DNA of 64,000 nt, taken from assembly GCA_964552195.1 (NCBI GenBank), contig CAZKFM010000001.1, forward strand, positions 505,342-569,341, given 5' to 3'. This DNA is from CAZKAP01 sp964552195. Its GTDB lineage: Bacteria > Bacteroidota > Bacteroidia > Flavobacteriales > Flavobacteriaceae. Below the pieces are notes generated by a model. It was not told the origin of the DNA. It saw only the letters and a list, made by a program, of their open reading frames with translations, and made no database searches. The position numbers and the translations under genes are program-made. How positions within the stretch are numbered: position 1 is the stretch's first letter; every line of letters starts with the position of its first letter. Below, piece after piece: positions 9,320 to 18,978 of this stretch.

Positions 9320-10450
9320 TCAGAGGAAACGTTCAGCGGCAGCGGTGAGGTATTCGATTGCCCGATTCACATAGGGCATGAGCTGATCTCCATAGTACAC
9401 ATAAATGCCATAGGCTACTGCACTGATCCAGAGAATCATCAAAGAAGTCCAGAACAGACGAAATCCTATAGATTTCCTGGAAGGTTCTTCTTCCCTGCTG
9501 TGTTCCAGCTCGACTTCGACCATTCGCTTTTTGTGTTCGAGCTTGGTGGTGCACCGCGCAATGGCCGACATACAGTCACTGTAAAGCTCCCTGGCCGGAG
9601 GCGTCTGCACCAGCAACTGACGGCAGAAATAATAGGAGTCCAGGGCCTTGAGGTAGTTTCCGGCCAATTCGTACCTCTTGCCTTCTTTGTATATCTTATA
9701 GGCCTCCTTGTAGGCTTCTTCCTGTTCCTGCTTGCGGGGCTCGTTAGTCTTTAAGACAGGTTTGGACTGCTCCAGGGGCTCCGGCCTGGGTGACTCGCGT
9801 TCGGTTTTCGGGCTGGAAAAGGCCATGGCGGGTACCTTTTCACCGGGCTTAAGCCGTATTTCTTCGGAACCGGACTCCGGTTCGGCGGTTTCCTCATTTT
9901 CGATCCGGTCTTTTTCGCTTACCTCAGGCTCAGCTGGAGTCATAGGCAGTGCTGTCGCCGGAGTTGCTTTCACCTTAGTCTCTTCGTCGTCTATGGTTTC
10001 GAACAATTGGATCAGGCGCTCTCGTTCCTGGTTCTGGGTTACTTTTGACAGGACCTCGGTACCGAATAATTTTTCCGATATCGGGGAATCGATAAGCTGA
10101 TCGATCAGTTCCCTGCGCGCATTGGACCTCGAAACTTTCTTCAGGGCCCCGATAAACTGAAGTTGTTCCCGGAACTTATTATGTCGAATTAGCGGCCATT
10201 CCAGGGATATTACCTCATCGTTATGGCAATATTCCGCAAGATTCATGAAAAAATAGTCCTGCCAGAGTGCGAATTCGGTCTGGGTCATGGGCCAGTTCCC
10301 CGTACCCGATATCGCCTCAATGGCACCGTAAATCTGGGTCTCTGTTACCAAGGAGTCCGCCACTTTATACCAGTTGCCCGTAGAGTCCACCTTGAATCGG
10401 TGGTGTACCAGCGGTAGAGTCTGTCGTGCTATGTTTACAAGTAAATCCAT
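9320..10450 (-). CDS. Unrecognised protein with helical repeat and one C-terminal membrane segment
   Basis: Protein of 376 residues with no family I recognise. Residues about 1-140 look globular and helical, about 150-240 are Pro/Glu/Ser-rich and probably disordered, about 245-320 resemble a TPR-like helical repeat (EAYKIYKEGKRYELAGNYLKAL), and a hydrophobic segment near 333-352 (LFWTSLMILWISAVAYGIYV) should cross the membrane, leaving a short tail. Most of the protein is therefore cytoplasmic. It starts 3 bases after the sigma-factor gene ends, so they form an operon; a role in controlling that sigma factor is possible but unproven. Confidence 0.7.
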   Translation of the reverse strand: MDLLVNIARQTLPLVHHRFKVDSTGNWYKVADSLVTETQIYGAIEAISGTGNWPMTQTEFALWQDYFFMNLAEYCHNDEVISLEWPLIRHNKFREQLQFIGALKKVSRSNARRELIDQLIDSPISEKLFGTEVLSKVTQNQERERLIQLFETIDDEETKVKATPATALPMTPAEPEVSEKDRIENEETAEPESGSEEIRLKPGEKVPAMAFSSPKTERESPRPEPLEQSKPVLKTNEPRKQEQEEAYKEAYKIYKEGKRYELAGNYLKALDSYYFCRQLLVQTPPARELYSDCMSAIARCTTKLEHKKRMVEVELEHSREEEPSRKSIGFRLFWTSLMILWISAVAYGIYVYYGDQLMPYVNRAIEYLTAAAERFL

Positions 10451-10453
10451 GGA

Positions 10454-11047
10454 TTAAACGGTCGTTAGGTATTGTTCGGCCAGGTCTTTTAGCCTCTTCT
10501 GGCAGCGCGATTTCTGCATACGCGCATTCTCGGCGCTGGCATACCGGTACTTTTCGGCCAGCTGTTCTTCGCTGAAGTTGTGGTACCAGTAGTCGTGCAG
10601 CAATTGGTAGCAGTTCCCTCCGGTCTCTCTCAGCTGAACAAAGGCCTTCTCGAGAGCCTCTTCCAGAGCAGTCATTTTTGGGGCGCGTTCGAGCACATCT
10701 TCTACAGAAAGGTCGATGTCGAAATCCGCGAGCTGCTGTTCGGTAAGTTCCGTGTTGAAATCACTGAAAGACCCCTTGTCCCTCAGCTTCAGATAGCCCA
10801 TGTTTCGGCAAATGGAATTGATGGTGGACTGTATGGACCGCTTTAACTGAAATCCTTCTTTAATGGCGAGTTCGTAAAAGGTCAAAAGGGACTCATGGTA
10901 GATGCGAAGGCGTTCATCCTCGGTCAGGTGATCTCCGAAATAGGTGATCAGGAAGGCCATGGCCTTGGATTTGCAACCCTTGTAAATTCCGGTGAGTACT
11001 TCTTCGTTATTTCGTATGCTGTCTATAAGTTCCTGCTCGTTTCTCAT
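10454..11047 (-). CDS. Sigma-70 family (ECF-like) RNA polymerase sigma factor
   Basis: Protein of 197 residues from the ATG at 11047 (an upstream start at 11086 is possible but adds 13 non-conserved residues). A region-2-like helix set (ERLRIYHESLLTFYELAIKEG) is followed by a region-4-like helix-turn-helix (LLHDYWYHNFSEEQLAEKYRYASAENARMQKSRCQKRLKDLA). The sequence is divergent from classical RpoE-type factors. The downstream gene codes for a single-pass membrane protein, which is where a controlling partner would be expected. Confidence 0.75.
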   Translation of the reverse strand: MRNEQELIDSIRNNEEVLTGIYKGCKSKAMAFLITYFGDHLTEDERLRIYHESLLTFYELAIKEGFQLKRSIQSTINSICRNMGYLKLRDKGSFSDFNTELTEQQLADFDIDLSVEDVLERAPKMTALEEALEKAFVQLRETGGNCYQLLHDYWYHNFSEEQLAEKYRYASAENARMQKSRCQKRLKDLAEQYLTTV

Positions 11048-11251
11048 AGCCTGAGTGCTTGGTATAAGGTGGGGTAAAATACACAAAATATCACAAAATA
11101 CATCCCGCTCAGGGTTATATCTATATTACCGGTATTCAGTCTGCCAGAATCCATTCGGAACCACCTACCAACGGCCAGGCAGAAGCCGCAACGTCCGTGT
11201 GGTCCGGGCGTTAAACCTGGGCGTAAACGATACGAACACTGCGGATTGTCT

Positions 11252-11259
11252 TAGCTTTG
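11252..11259 (+). promoter_or_regulatory. Probable -7 element (TAGCTTTG) of the TonB receptor gene
   Basis: Exact match to TAnnTTTG, 37 bases before the ATG at 11297. No clear TTG is seen at -33. Confidence 0.45.
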
Positions 11260-11296
11260 ACTTTTCCAGAAATGAGGGTATTCCCTCGGGTAACCT

Positions 11297-13678
11297 ATGA
11301 AAAAGCTACGTACATTATACATCGTTCTCGGGGTCGCTCTCGTATGGGGTATTAGCCTGTCTGCCCGGGGACAGGAAACCAGTGGAAATCCAGGAGAGCT
11401 CTACGGAAGGGTTACCGACGACAAGGGCCTGCCCGTTTTCGGAGCAACAGTCTTTCTTGAGGGAACCAATTTGGGGGCCCAGACAGACGAGGAAGGGAAC
11501 TACCGCCTGGCAGAGGTTCCCCCCGGTACCTACAATCTGGTCTGCAGCTTGCTCGGCTTCGAGACCCAGACCCGATACAATGTGCTTCTGAAGTCGCGTG
11601 GTAATCCGGCCTATAATTTCCAGCTCCGGGTAAGTCCGCAGCAACTCAATGAGGTCGTGGTCAGGCGCTCCCAGCGGATAAGCCGTCCCAAGGAAACGCC
11701 GCTCTCCACAAAGACCCTTTCGGCCGTAGAGATTGCCACCTATCCGGGAGGTAATAATGATGTGGTACAGGTTACTCAGACCCTGCCCGGGGTGTCTCCT
11801 TCCGTGGGAGGCTTTAGAAACGATCTGATTATCAGGGGAGGAGCTCCGAACGAAACCGTGTACTACCTCGATGGGATGGAGGTGCCGAACATCAACCACT
11901 TCAGTACGCAAGGCAGCGCCGGTGGGCCGGTGGGCATGGTTAATGTGTCCTTCATAGACGAGGTGACCCTCTCCACCTCAGCCTTCGGAGCCCAGTACGA
12001 CAACCCGCTATCCGGAGTTCTACAGTTTACCCAGAGAACAGGGAATCCCCGGGAATTCGGGGCGAATTTCAGGCTGAGTGCCACTGAGGCCGCCCTCACC
12101 TTCGAGGGGCCGCTGTTTAAAGGCACCCAGGACGTGGCGCGAACCACCTTCATTGCTTCTGCTCGTCGAAGCTACCTGCAGTTTCTTTTTGAGCTGATCG
12201 GTCTTCCCATACGCCCGGATTACTGGGATTATCAGTACAAGCTAAACCACCGCATCGACCAGCGCAATGAGATCAGCGTTCTCGGCCTGGGATCCATAGA
12301 CGACTTTAGTGTGGTCTCCCTGGAGGAATTTGATCCTGAGCAGCAATCTGCTCTCGATCAGGCTCCTTTCATTATCCAGCGTTCCAATACCATGGGAATC
12401 ACTTGGAAACGAAGGTTTAAGCGCGAAAACGGTTTTATGCAGACAACCTTGAGTAATAACCGGTTTTCCAATGAATTCATCCAATACGAGGATCCCGAAA
12501 ACCAGGAGGGCGTACTCTTACGCAACGATGCGGTCGAGGACGAAACGCGTATCCGTCATCAGTCCACCCTGTTTCTGGGTGCCCTGAGACTGGCGGCCGG
12601 AGTCAACCTGCAGTATTCGCGCTACGACACCAACACCCTGAATGTACTGGACGGCAATCAGTTTGCATCGGATATCGATTTCTATAAATACGGCTGGTTC
12701 GCTCAGGCGACCCGGAGTTTTTTTGGAGAGAAGCTCGACCTTTCCCTGGGCATTCGAAGCGATGCGGATAGTTTTACCACGCGTGAAAATCTCGCCTCTA
12801 CCCTTTCCCCGCGCTTTTCTTTCTCCCTGGCGTTGTCGGATAGTTGGAAGCTTAACGGGTCCACAGGGCGCTACTTCAAGATCCCGCCCTATACCATACT
12901 CGGATTCCGGTCCAACAGCGGCGCCTTGCTAAACCGCGATGTCGAATACACCCGCAGCGATCACTTCGTCCTGGGGTTGGAGAAGTTTTTCGGCCCTGCC
13001 GCCTCCCTTTCCCTGGAGGCCTTCTGGAAGCAGTACGAAGACTATCCGGTATCGGTACTGGACGGCGTGTCTCTGGCCAATAAGGGCGGCGGATTCGAGG
13101 TCCTTGGAAACGAGGACGTACAAACCGTGGGTCGAGGAAGGAGCTACGGCATGGAACTGCAGTTTCAGCAGCGGTTTACCGGAAGTTTCTATGGGATTTT
13201 CGCCTATACCTGGTTCTTCAGTGAATTCACAGGCTTCGACCGGGAGGTCTACACACCCTCGGTCTGGGACAGCCGGCATCTGATTTCATTCACCGGCGGG
13301 TACAAACTCGGCAGGAACTGGGAGATCAGTTCGCGTTACCGCTTCGCCGGAGAGACGCCGCTGGTTCCCGTGGATCAGGAGCAAACCCTTCAGGCCTATC
13401 CCGAGGTGGTATTCGATTTCGGACGCCTGGGCGAGCAACGACTGGCTACCTTCAGCCAGCTGGATGTCCGCATTGACAAGAAGTGGAACTTCCGGGGGCT
13501 TTCGCTTAATATCTTCCTCGAGGCCCAGAATATCCTGGGCCAGCAGATTCCCTCTCCTCAGGAGTTTGGTCTGAACCGGGACGAAACCGGTCAGATTGTG
13601 GAACCCCGTTCGCTGGTGGCCATAGAAACGGATAACAGCACCATCATTCCCAGTCTGGGCATCGTACTGGATCTGTAG
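11297..13678 (+). CDS. TonB-dependent outer membrane receptor with carboxypeptidase-regulatory domain
   Basis: Receptor of 793 residues. A signal peptide (MKKLRTLYIVLGVALVWG, cut near ARGQ) precedes a CarboxypepD_reg-like beta-sandwich (GRVTDDKGLPVFGATVFLEG to GFETQTR), a plug domain with PGVSPSVGGFRNDLIIRGG and YYLDGMEVPN, and a long beta-barrel. It imports an unknown substrate with TonB energy. No SusD gene or substrate-specific neighbour is present, so the ligand is open. It is convergent with msrB, 5 bases apart. Confidence 0.9.
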   Translation: MKKLRTLYIVLGVALVWGISLSARGQETSGNPGELYGRVTDDKGLPVFGATVFLEGTNLGAQTDEEGNYRLAEVPPGTYNLVCSLLGFETQTRYNVLLKSRGNPAYNFQLRVSPQQLNEVVVRRSQRISRPKETPLSTKTLSAVEIATYPGGNNDVVQVTQTLPGVSPSVGGFRNDLIIRGGAPNETVYYLDGMEVPNINHFSTQGSAGGPVGMVNVSFIDEVTLSTSAFGAQYDNPLSGVLQFTQRTGNPREFGANFRLSATEAALTFEGPLFKGTQDVARTTFIASARRSYLQFLFELIGLPIRPDYWDYQYKLNHRIDQRNEISVLGLGSIDDFSVVSLEEFDPEQQSALDQAPFIIQRSNTMGITWKRRFKRENGFMQTTLSNNRFSNEFIQYEDPENQEGVLLRNDAVEDETRIRHQSTLFLGALRLAAGVNLQYSRYDTNTLNVLDGNQFASDIDFYKYGWFAQATRSFFGEKLDLSLGIRSDADSFTTRENLASTLSPRFSFSLALSDSWKLNGSTGRYFKIPPYTILGFRSNSGALLNRDVEYTRSDHFVLGLEKFFGPAASLSLEAFWKQYEDYPVSVLDGVSLANKGGGFEVLGNEDVQTVGRGRSYGMELQFQQRFTGSFYGIFAYTWFFSEFTGFDREVYTPSVWDSRHLISFTGGYKLGRNWEISSRYRFAGETPLVPVDQEQTLQAYPEVVFDFGRLGEQRLATFSQLDVRIDKKWNFRGLSLNIFLEAQNILGQQIPSPQEFGLNRDETGQIVEPRSLVAIETDNSTIIPSLGIVLDL

Positions 13679-13683
13679 TCTGC

Positions 13684-14130
13684 TTATTGGTCTTTAAGGC
13701 GAAGGGACTCCGAATTGACGCAGTAGCGCAATCCGCCAGGCGGGGGGCCATCCGGAAATACGTGACCCAGGTGGGCGTCACAGGTGTTGCACATGACTTC
13801 GACCCGGGTCATGCCGAAGGAAGTATCCTTTTCATATTGTATCGCATTTTCCCTGATTGGCTGAGTGAAACTGGGCCAGCCGGTACCGGAATCGAACTTT
13901 ATGGTCGAATCGAAGAGTTCGGTGCCACAACAAACACACTGGTAGACTCCGGGTTCATAAATCCCACAGAGTTCCCCGCTATGGGGCCTTTCGGTACCCT
14001 TGAGGCGTGTAATTCGGAATTGTTCATCCGTGAGTTGCGCCCTCCACTCTTCGTCGCTTTTCTCGACCCTTCGAGCGGGTTCGGGATTGCCGGAAACGGC
14101 AAAGTGAATGACATCCTTCCAGGTCAGCAT
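13684..14130 (-). CDS. msrB: Peptide-methionine (R)-S-oxide reductase MsrB
   Basis: Repairs methionine-R-sulfoxide in proteins. Counting from the ATG at 14130 (a TTG at 14163 is an alternative), the structural zinc site is C65/C68 in YQCVCCG and C114/C117 in CNTC. The fold signature is DSGTGWPSF, and the catalytic cysteine is C137 in RYCVNSESL. C55 in GELCGIY fits the recycling cysteine position. There is no signal peptide, so it is cytoplasmic. Length 148 is normal for a single-domain MsrB. Confidence 0.95.
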   Translation of the reverse strand: MLTWKDVIHFAVSGNPEPARRVEKSDEEWRAQLTDEQFRITRLKGTERPHSGELCGIYEPGVYQCVCCGTELFDSTIKFDSGTGWPSFTQPIRENAIQYEKDTSFGMTRVEVMCNTCDAHLGHVFPDGPPPGGLRYCVNSESLRLKDQ

Positions 14131-14187
14131 GCTTTTTTTCTTTTGTAAGTCGAAATTACGCAATGTGCATTACGGAAGGGATTCGTA

Positions 14188-14217
14188 TTTGCTGGATGCG
14201 ACGGTTTCGTAACTTAG
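14188..14217 (+). promoter_or_regulatory. Probable promoter of the secreted protein gene at 14233
   Basis: TTTG at 14188-14191, an 18-base spacer and TAACTTAG at 14210-14217 fit the Bacteroidota promoter pattern. The leader would be about 10 bases. Confidence 0.4.
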
Positions 14218-14232
14218 AGGAAAATACACGTC

Positions 14233-14946
14233 ATGAAACACGCCATACTTCCGATTATCACCTTCCTGATTGGGATAGGTTTCTCCCCATTATATGCTCA
14301 GACACTGGATGGAGCCTGGGAAAAAGAGATGGTAGCCGAAACCGGGGATACGCTGAGGCTGGTAGCCATCATGTCCAACGGGTATTTCGCCACTTCGACT
14401 TACAAGCAGGATGGGGCATTTCTGCTGGCCACGGGAGGATCCTACCAACTGGACAAAGGAACGTTTACTCGAACGTTTGAATTTCACACCCTGAATCCCA
14501 CTCAGGTAGGACAGACCTTTTCCATGCCCATACAAGTGTCTGAGAATCGGTTTTCCTTTAACGACGGCATTCCCTGGGTCCGTATCGACGCGGGTAAGCC
14601 CGGAAAACTGGCCGGTGCATGGTTGATCAGCGGACGAAAGCGCGGAGACGAAATACGTGCCATGGATACGAACCGACCCAGGAAGACCATGAAAATCCTT
14701 TCCGGTAAGCGGTTCCAGTGGATTGCCTACAACTCGGAAACGGGGGAATTCTTCGGAACCGGAGGTGGAACCTATACCACCCGCCGGGGCAAGTACACCG
14801 AGAACATCGAATTCTTTTCCAGGGATAACGACCGGGTAGGAGCCTCCCTGCAGTTCGAATATGACCTCAAGGACGGAAACTGGCACCATTCAGGGAAAAG
14901 CAGTCAGGGTAATCCCATTTACGAGATCTGGTCGGTACGCCGATAA
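14233..14946 (+). CDS. Secreted hypothetical protein with two lipocalin-like repeats
   Basis: Protein of 237 residues with a signal peptide (MKHAILPIITFLIGIGFSPL, cut after YAQ). The mature part has two similar halves, each beginning with a GAW segment (DGAWEKEMV; AGAWLISGRK), followed by an aromatic Y/F-AT or W-IAY strand, a GG-YTT/GGSYQL segment and E-F-FH/EFFS. This suggests a duplicated small beta-barrel. Function is not known to me; it is probably periplasmic. Confidence 0.75.
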   Translation: MKHAILPIITFLIGIGFSPLYAQTLDGAWEKEMVAETGDTLRLVAIMSNGYFATSTYKQDGAFLLATGGSYQLDKGTFTRTFEFHTLNPTQVGQTFSMPIQVSENRFSFNDGIPWVRIDAGKPGKLAGAWLISGRKRGDEIRAMDTNRPRKTMKILSGKRFQWIAYNSETGEFFGTGGGTYTTRRGKYTENIEFFSRDNDRVGASLQFEYDLKDGNWHHSGKSSQGNPIYEIWSVRR

Positions 14947-14958
14947 GGAATCGACAGT

Positions 14959-16104
14959 TTAGAAATTGAGGGTCATCCCCAGGGAAAACAACTGTTTGAA
15001 TTGAAGCCGAGGTGCGCCCGGATACTCCACCGTACCATCCGGAGCAACCTGGCGGTCGAATAGAATATCCTCGTCCCAGATCAGGTGAGTGCCCACCATG
15101 GTTTTAATAAACTTGTTCACCGTCATCTTAAACGAAATCTCCCAATCCACGTCGATTTCTCCGAATCCGTCGAGGTAGTCGGTATAGAGGCTTAGGCGAT
15201 GGTCCATGAATATGTTTTTGGCTACCATGGTTTCCCAGTCGTGGGTTACCAGGAAACCGAGTTCCAGCAATAGATTTGAACCGGGTCGAATAACGTTACC
15301 CATATCGTCCAGTTCGGCTTCTCGGACCCCAAAGGCTCCCTGATCCGCCAGGTTTTGGTCGAGCACCAGGGTGGATTTCATAGTAAGAGGGGAGATGTAG
15401 AGATTGAAGTTGTTCTTGTTCAGGATATATGAGGTTCCTGCACCAAAGAGCACATATCCGGGTGCCATGAAACGAGATATGGCCTGGCTTCGATCCGGAT
15501 ACCTGAAACCGCGATTCAATTGAGTATTCAGGTTCATCTTGACCGAATAAAACCAGTTGGTCAGGGTATCGCGCCTGTATCCCAGGGAGCTGCTGATCCG
15601 GATAAAATCCTGGGCCTTTCTCAGTCGCCTGCCCTCCTGGGCATTGACACCGTACCCCACGCGTATTTCGTTATTCCAGCTCAGGTATTTATAGGTGAGA
15701 TAGCGATAGAGACGCAAATCAGCACCTATGGAAACATTGCTGTTGCCACCGGCATTCCAGTTGACGAAGGCCACCTCGTCCACATTGATATTTAATACGT
15801 TGCCGTTATTCCAGTAAATACGCGGAATTTTTGGGATTCTGCGCGGTTTTACATCTTCGGATTTCTGAACACCCATGGTATATCGGCTGAAATCGGGTGC
15901 CTCCGTATGCCGTTCCTTCAGGGCCTTAATCGCCGGGAAAATGTAGCGTACCGAATCCTTCTTCAGGATGAATTTCGGGTTCTCCTCAGTGGGTTTGGGA
16001 GTTTCCTGAGCCCGTAACACATTGACCTGTAACACCCCCAAAAACACCAAGCATACCAGGTAAATTGTCCTGCTGGGTCGACTGGTCCTTGCGATATCTT
16101 TCAT
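14959..16104 (-). CDS. DUF3078 domain-containing outer membrane protein
   Basis: Protein of about 381 residues from the ATG at 16104, with a signal peptide (TIYLVCLVFLGVLQVNVLRAQ). The body is a run of amphipathic strands starting with FVNWNAGGNSNVSIG, which is typical of DUF3078 proteins of Bacteroidota, and ends with a strand closing in an aromatic residue (LGMTLNF), as in outer-membrane barrels. Function unknown; it usually behaves as a stand-alone outer membrane protein. Confidence 0.85.
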   Translation of the reverse strand: MKDIARTSRPSRTIYLVCLVFLGVLQVNVLRAQETPKPTEENPKFILKKDSVRYIFPAIKALKERHTEAPDFSRYTMGVQKSEDVKPRRIPKIPRIYWNNGNVLNINVDEVAFVNWNAGGNSNVSIGADLRLYRYLTYKYLSWNNEIRVGYGVNAQEGRRLRKAQDFIRISSSLGYRRDTLTNWFYSVKMNLNTQLNRGFRYPDRSQAISRFMAPGYVLFGAGTSYILNKNNFNLYISPLTMKSTLVLDQNLADQGAFGVREAELDDMGNVIRPGSNLLLELGFLVTHDWETMVAKNIFMDHRLSLYTDYLDGFGEIDVDWEISFKMTVNKFIKTMVGTHLIWDEDILFDRQVAPDGTVEYPGAPRLQFKQLFSLGMTLNF

Positions 16105-16212
16105 TCCCTGAGCTTCCAAATCCGACCGCTAAGAAAAGTAATTTCCGGGATTATGATGCCGGGGATACCGACTAATCCCTATTTTATCCGGTGCGAATTC
16201 CATGCTCTGGAT

Positions 16213-16797
16213 ATGACTTCCCTGGATACTCTGTTAAGACAAATTTCTGCCTGCACCGTCTGCCAGTCCGAGTTGCCACATTTGGTACGTCTGGTGGTAA
16301 AGGCAAAGTCCGAGAGTAGAATCGTTATAGTCGGACAGGCCCCTGGGCGCGGGGTTCATCAGACCGGAATTCCCTGGAACGATCCGAGTGGCGACCGCCT
16401 GAGGGAATGGCTGGGGGTCGGACGGGACTATTTCTATCGCACCGAGGTATTCGCTCTTGTACCCATGGGTTTCTGTTTTCCGGGTACAGGTAAATCCGGT
16501 GACTTGCCTCCCAGGCCCAAGTGTGCCCCTCTCTGGCACGGATCCCTAATGAAACAAATGAAAGGTCACAGGCTCATACTACTGGTCGGCAGTTATGCCA
16601 GGGACTATTACCTGCCGGAGGAGCAAAAGCAGCCCCTTTACAGGAGGTTTGGCCAGAAAGAGCGCAAGGGCAGGGAATACTTCGTCCTTCCCCTTCCTTC
16701 ACCCCGGAACAATCTCTGGTTACGGAGATACCCTTTTTTCGAGCGGGAAGTGTTGCCTCAGCTCCGGGATCGCCTGCTAGAGATATTGCAAGATTAG
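16213..16797 (+). CDS. Uracil-DNA glycosylase superfamily protein with altered motif B
   Basis: Protein of about 194 residues from the ATG at 16213 (an in-frame ATG at 16153 is an alternative). It has CTVCQSELPH, the motif A region VGQAPGRGVHQTGIPWND, GFCFPGTGKSGDLPPRPKCAP and an LLVGSYA strand, all features of a bacterial UDG-like subgroup. The second catalytic motif, normally containing HPSP, reads LPLPSPRNN, so the family histidine is replaced by leucine. It may have lost or changed activity. Its end overlaps the end of the convergent DUF418 gene by 4 bases. Confidence 0.75.
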   Translation: MTSLDTLLRQISACTVCQSELPHLVRLVVKAKSESRIVIVGQAPGRGVHQTGIPWNDPSGDRLREWLGVGRDYFYRTEVFALVPMGFCFPGTGKSGDLPPRPKCAPLWHGSLMKQMKGHRLILLVGSYARDYYLPEEQKQPLYRRFGQKERKGREYFVLPLPSPRNNLWLRRYPFFEREVLPQLRDRLLEILQD

Positions 16798-18047
16798 GCG
16801 ATTTCCCGCTTCAGGGGGTACCAGGTAAAATGGGTTAGACTCCTCCAGGCCCATTCCAGGGGTCCATAGCGGAACCGGGTTAACCAGGCTTTACTCAGCA
16901 CCATTTGCAAGCCGATGACTGCAAGGGCTAGCAGCAGGGACCAGATACTACTGATCTCTCCCATCATGCCCAATCCCCAGTTGTAGTAGATACCGGTTCC
17001 GATCAGCGTCTGCACGATATAGTTGGTCAGGGCCATTTTACCATAGGGAATAAAGGCATTGAGTCGTTTCTCGCCTTTGGGGGTCTTGTAAATGATCAGA
17101 AATACGGAAACCAGTATGGCGGTCATCCCCAGGTTAATCAGGTCCACTCCGGTAAGCCCGAACATCAGGTCCCAGGTCTCGAAAGCAATCTCCTGTCCCA
17201 GGTTCTGGTATTTGCTGAACACCCCAATGACCAGGGCTACCGATAGCCCAAAGATCACCACCCCAAAAATCCACAGATAACGGAGCACTTCTTTGTAGGT
17301 GCGGAACTTACGAAAGAATTCGAGCTTACCCGCCCACAGACCCAGCAGGAAGAAGCCAAAGGTGAGGTAGCCGCGATTGAATATTCCGAACTGAAATTCG
17401 ATCTTGTTTAAGATCCCATCCCAGGCATTGGCCGCGAAAACATCCCAGAGACTTCCCTGCTGAAGTACTTTCAGGTATTCGGTCACCCAGGAAGCCTCGT
17501 TGTCCATGAGGTCGTAGTCCACAAAAAGGGTATTGCTGCCGTTCAAGTAAAACACCAGGTAACGTCCCAGTCCGAGTAAGATCAGAGCGGAAAATGCCAG
17601 TGTCAGGTACTTGGGAGCTTTGTGGAAAGGGATCAGCGGTATGCCGAGCACGGCATAGAGCAAGAGAATGTCACCCCGGTAAAAGAGACTGTGGACGTAA
17701 CCTATACCGAACAGGATCAGAATCCGCCAAAGGAAGGTTCCCGCGTAGTTTACCCCCCTCCGACTGCCACTTTCCATCTGCAGGTAGAACGAAAGTCCGA
17801 ACAGAAACGAGAACAAGGCAAAGAACTTGCCCCTAATGAAAATTTGGGTGAAGGCCTCAGCCACCTGATCGGCTATGCCAGGCATCAGCTGCTCGGTGAG
17901 CTCTGGAGTAACGGGCCCCGCTATGTAGTTCTCTTGCATATGTGCGATCACGATGCCTGCCAGGGCGAAGCCCCTTAGCGCATCAACTACGGAAATTCTG
18001 TTACGGGCCGGTGCAGGGGATCCGGGGACGGTTTCGGTAGTGTTCAT
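16794..18047 (-). CDS. DUF418 domain-containing membrane protein (YeiB-like)
   Basis: Polytopic inner-membrane protein of 417 residues. It opens with a short soluble segment and the family signature RISVVDALRGFALAGIVIAHMQEN, followed by about ten hydrophobic segments; the C-terminal DUF418 domain includes GKMALTNYIVQTLIGTGIYY and ends RYGPLEWAWRSLTHFTW. Acyltransferase-3-like topology has been noted for the family; substrate and role are unknown. Confidence 0.88.
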   Translation of the reverse strand: MNTTETVPGSPAPARNRISVVDALRGFALAGIVIAHMQENYIAGPVTPELTEQLMPGIADQVAEAFTQIFIRGKFFALFSFLFGLSFYLQMESGSRRGVNYAGTFLWRILILFGIGYVHSLFYRGDILLLYAVLGIPLIPFHKAPKYLTLAFSALILLGLGRYLVFYLNGSNTLFVDYDLMDNEASWVTEYLKVLQQGSLWDVFAANAWDGILNKIEFQFGIFNRGYLTFGFFLLGLWAGKLEFFRKFRTYKEVLRYLWIFGVVIFGLSVALVIGVFSKYQNLGQEIAFETWDLMFGLTGVDLINLGMTAILVSVFLIIYKTPKGEKRLNAFIPYGKMALTNYIVQTLIGTGIYYNWGLGMMGEISSIWSLLLALAVIGLQMVLSKAWLTRFRYGPLEWAWRSLTHFTWYPLKREIA

Positions 18048-18173
18048 GGGCGGTCAGGTTGTCGAATTAAAGATAGGAAAAGTGCTCAGCTTAAGGGTAT
18101 TACTCTATATGGACTGAGGTAAACCCGGTATGTTACAATATTTTCTAACTTCTGTGCCATATCAGCATAACCT

Positions 18174-18926
18174 ATGGCCAAGATTTTTCGCAAGCGTCGT
18201 TTTCGAGAGCTTATGGAGAGTAAAACGGGAAAATACCTGGTCTATGCAGTTGGAGAGATCGTTCTGGTCGTTCTGGGAATATTGATCGCCTTACAGATCA
18301 ATACCTGGAATAACGAACGGCTAGAACGGGACAAAGAGCAGAAGTTTCTCCTGGAGATTAGGGAAAATCTGGTCACCGATACCCTGAGCATTGAACGAAA
18401 TATCCGGTTTTACCAGCGCAAGGACAGCATAATTGGGGAGACGTTGGATTTTTTCACGGACTTGTCAAAGGGTGAGGCCGTTTACAGCTTTGACAAACTG
18501 AATCAGGTAATGAATGTGCTTACCAGTTTCAATGCTTATGTCCCCAAGCGTACCGCCTATGAAAACATGATTGCCTCGGAAGACATTTCCATACTCCGCA
18601 GCGACTCTCTTCGTTCGTCCCTGTCCTTGTATTACAGCAACCTGGAATTCGAGAACGGCAGCCAGACCCGGATGATTGAGATCACGCGATCATTTACTAA
18701 CGACATCACCCCCAAACTCATGAGCCGGGAGTTTGCACTGAACTATTTCGGAGATGATTTGGATCTTAAGTCCGTCAACCAGATTACGGTGCATCGGGAC
18801 GAGGTGGTAATATCCAATATTTTCATAATGAGGATCGTAGGAGCTAATCTACTCAGGGAACTAGCCGACCTCAAAGAATACTGCCGGTCACTTATTGTCC
18901 AGATCGACCGGGAACTCGAACGCTAA
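18174..18926 (+). CDS. DUF6090 family membrane-anchored protein
   Basis: Protein of 250 residues. A basic N-terminus (KIFRKRRFRELMESKTGKY) is followed by one membrane helix (LVYAVGEIVLVVLGILIALQI) and NTWNNERL, the signature of DUF6090 proteins of Flavobacteriia. The rest is a periplasmic helical domain. Function unknown. It is separated from the cofactor operon by about 50 bases. Confidence 0.85.
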   Translation: MAKIFRKRRFRELMESKTGKYLVYAVGEIVLVVLGILIALQINTWNNERLERDKEQKFLLEIRENLVTDTLSIERNIRFYQRKDSIIGETLDFFTDLSKGEAVYSFDKLNQVMNVLTSFNAYVPKRTAYENMIASEDISILRSDSLRSSLSLYYSNLEFENGSQTRMIEITRSFTNDITPKLMSREFALNYFGDDLDLKSVNQITVHRDEVVISNIFIMRIVGANLLRELADLKEYCRSLIVQIDRELER

Positions 18927-18978
18927 ACAGTAAACGTTCAGCATTTCGGATTGCGCGGCTTAAGGCGTATTTTTAGGG

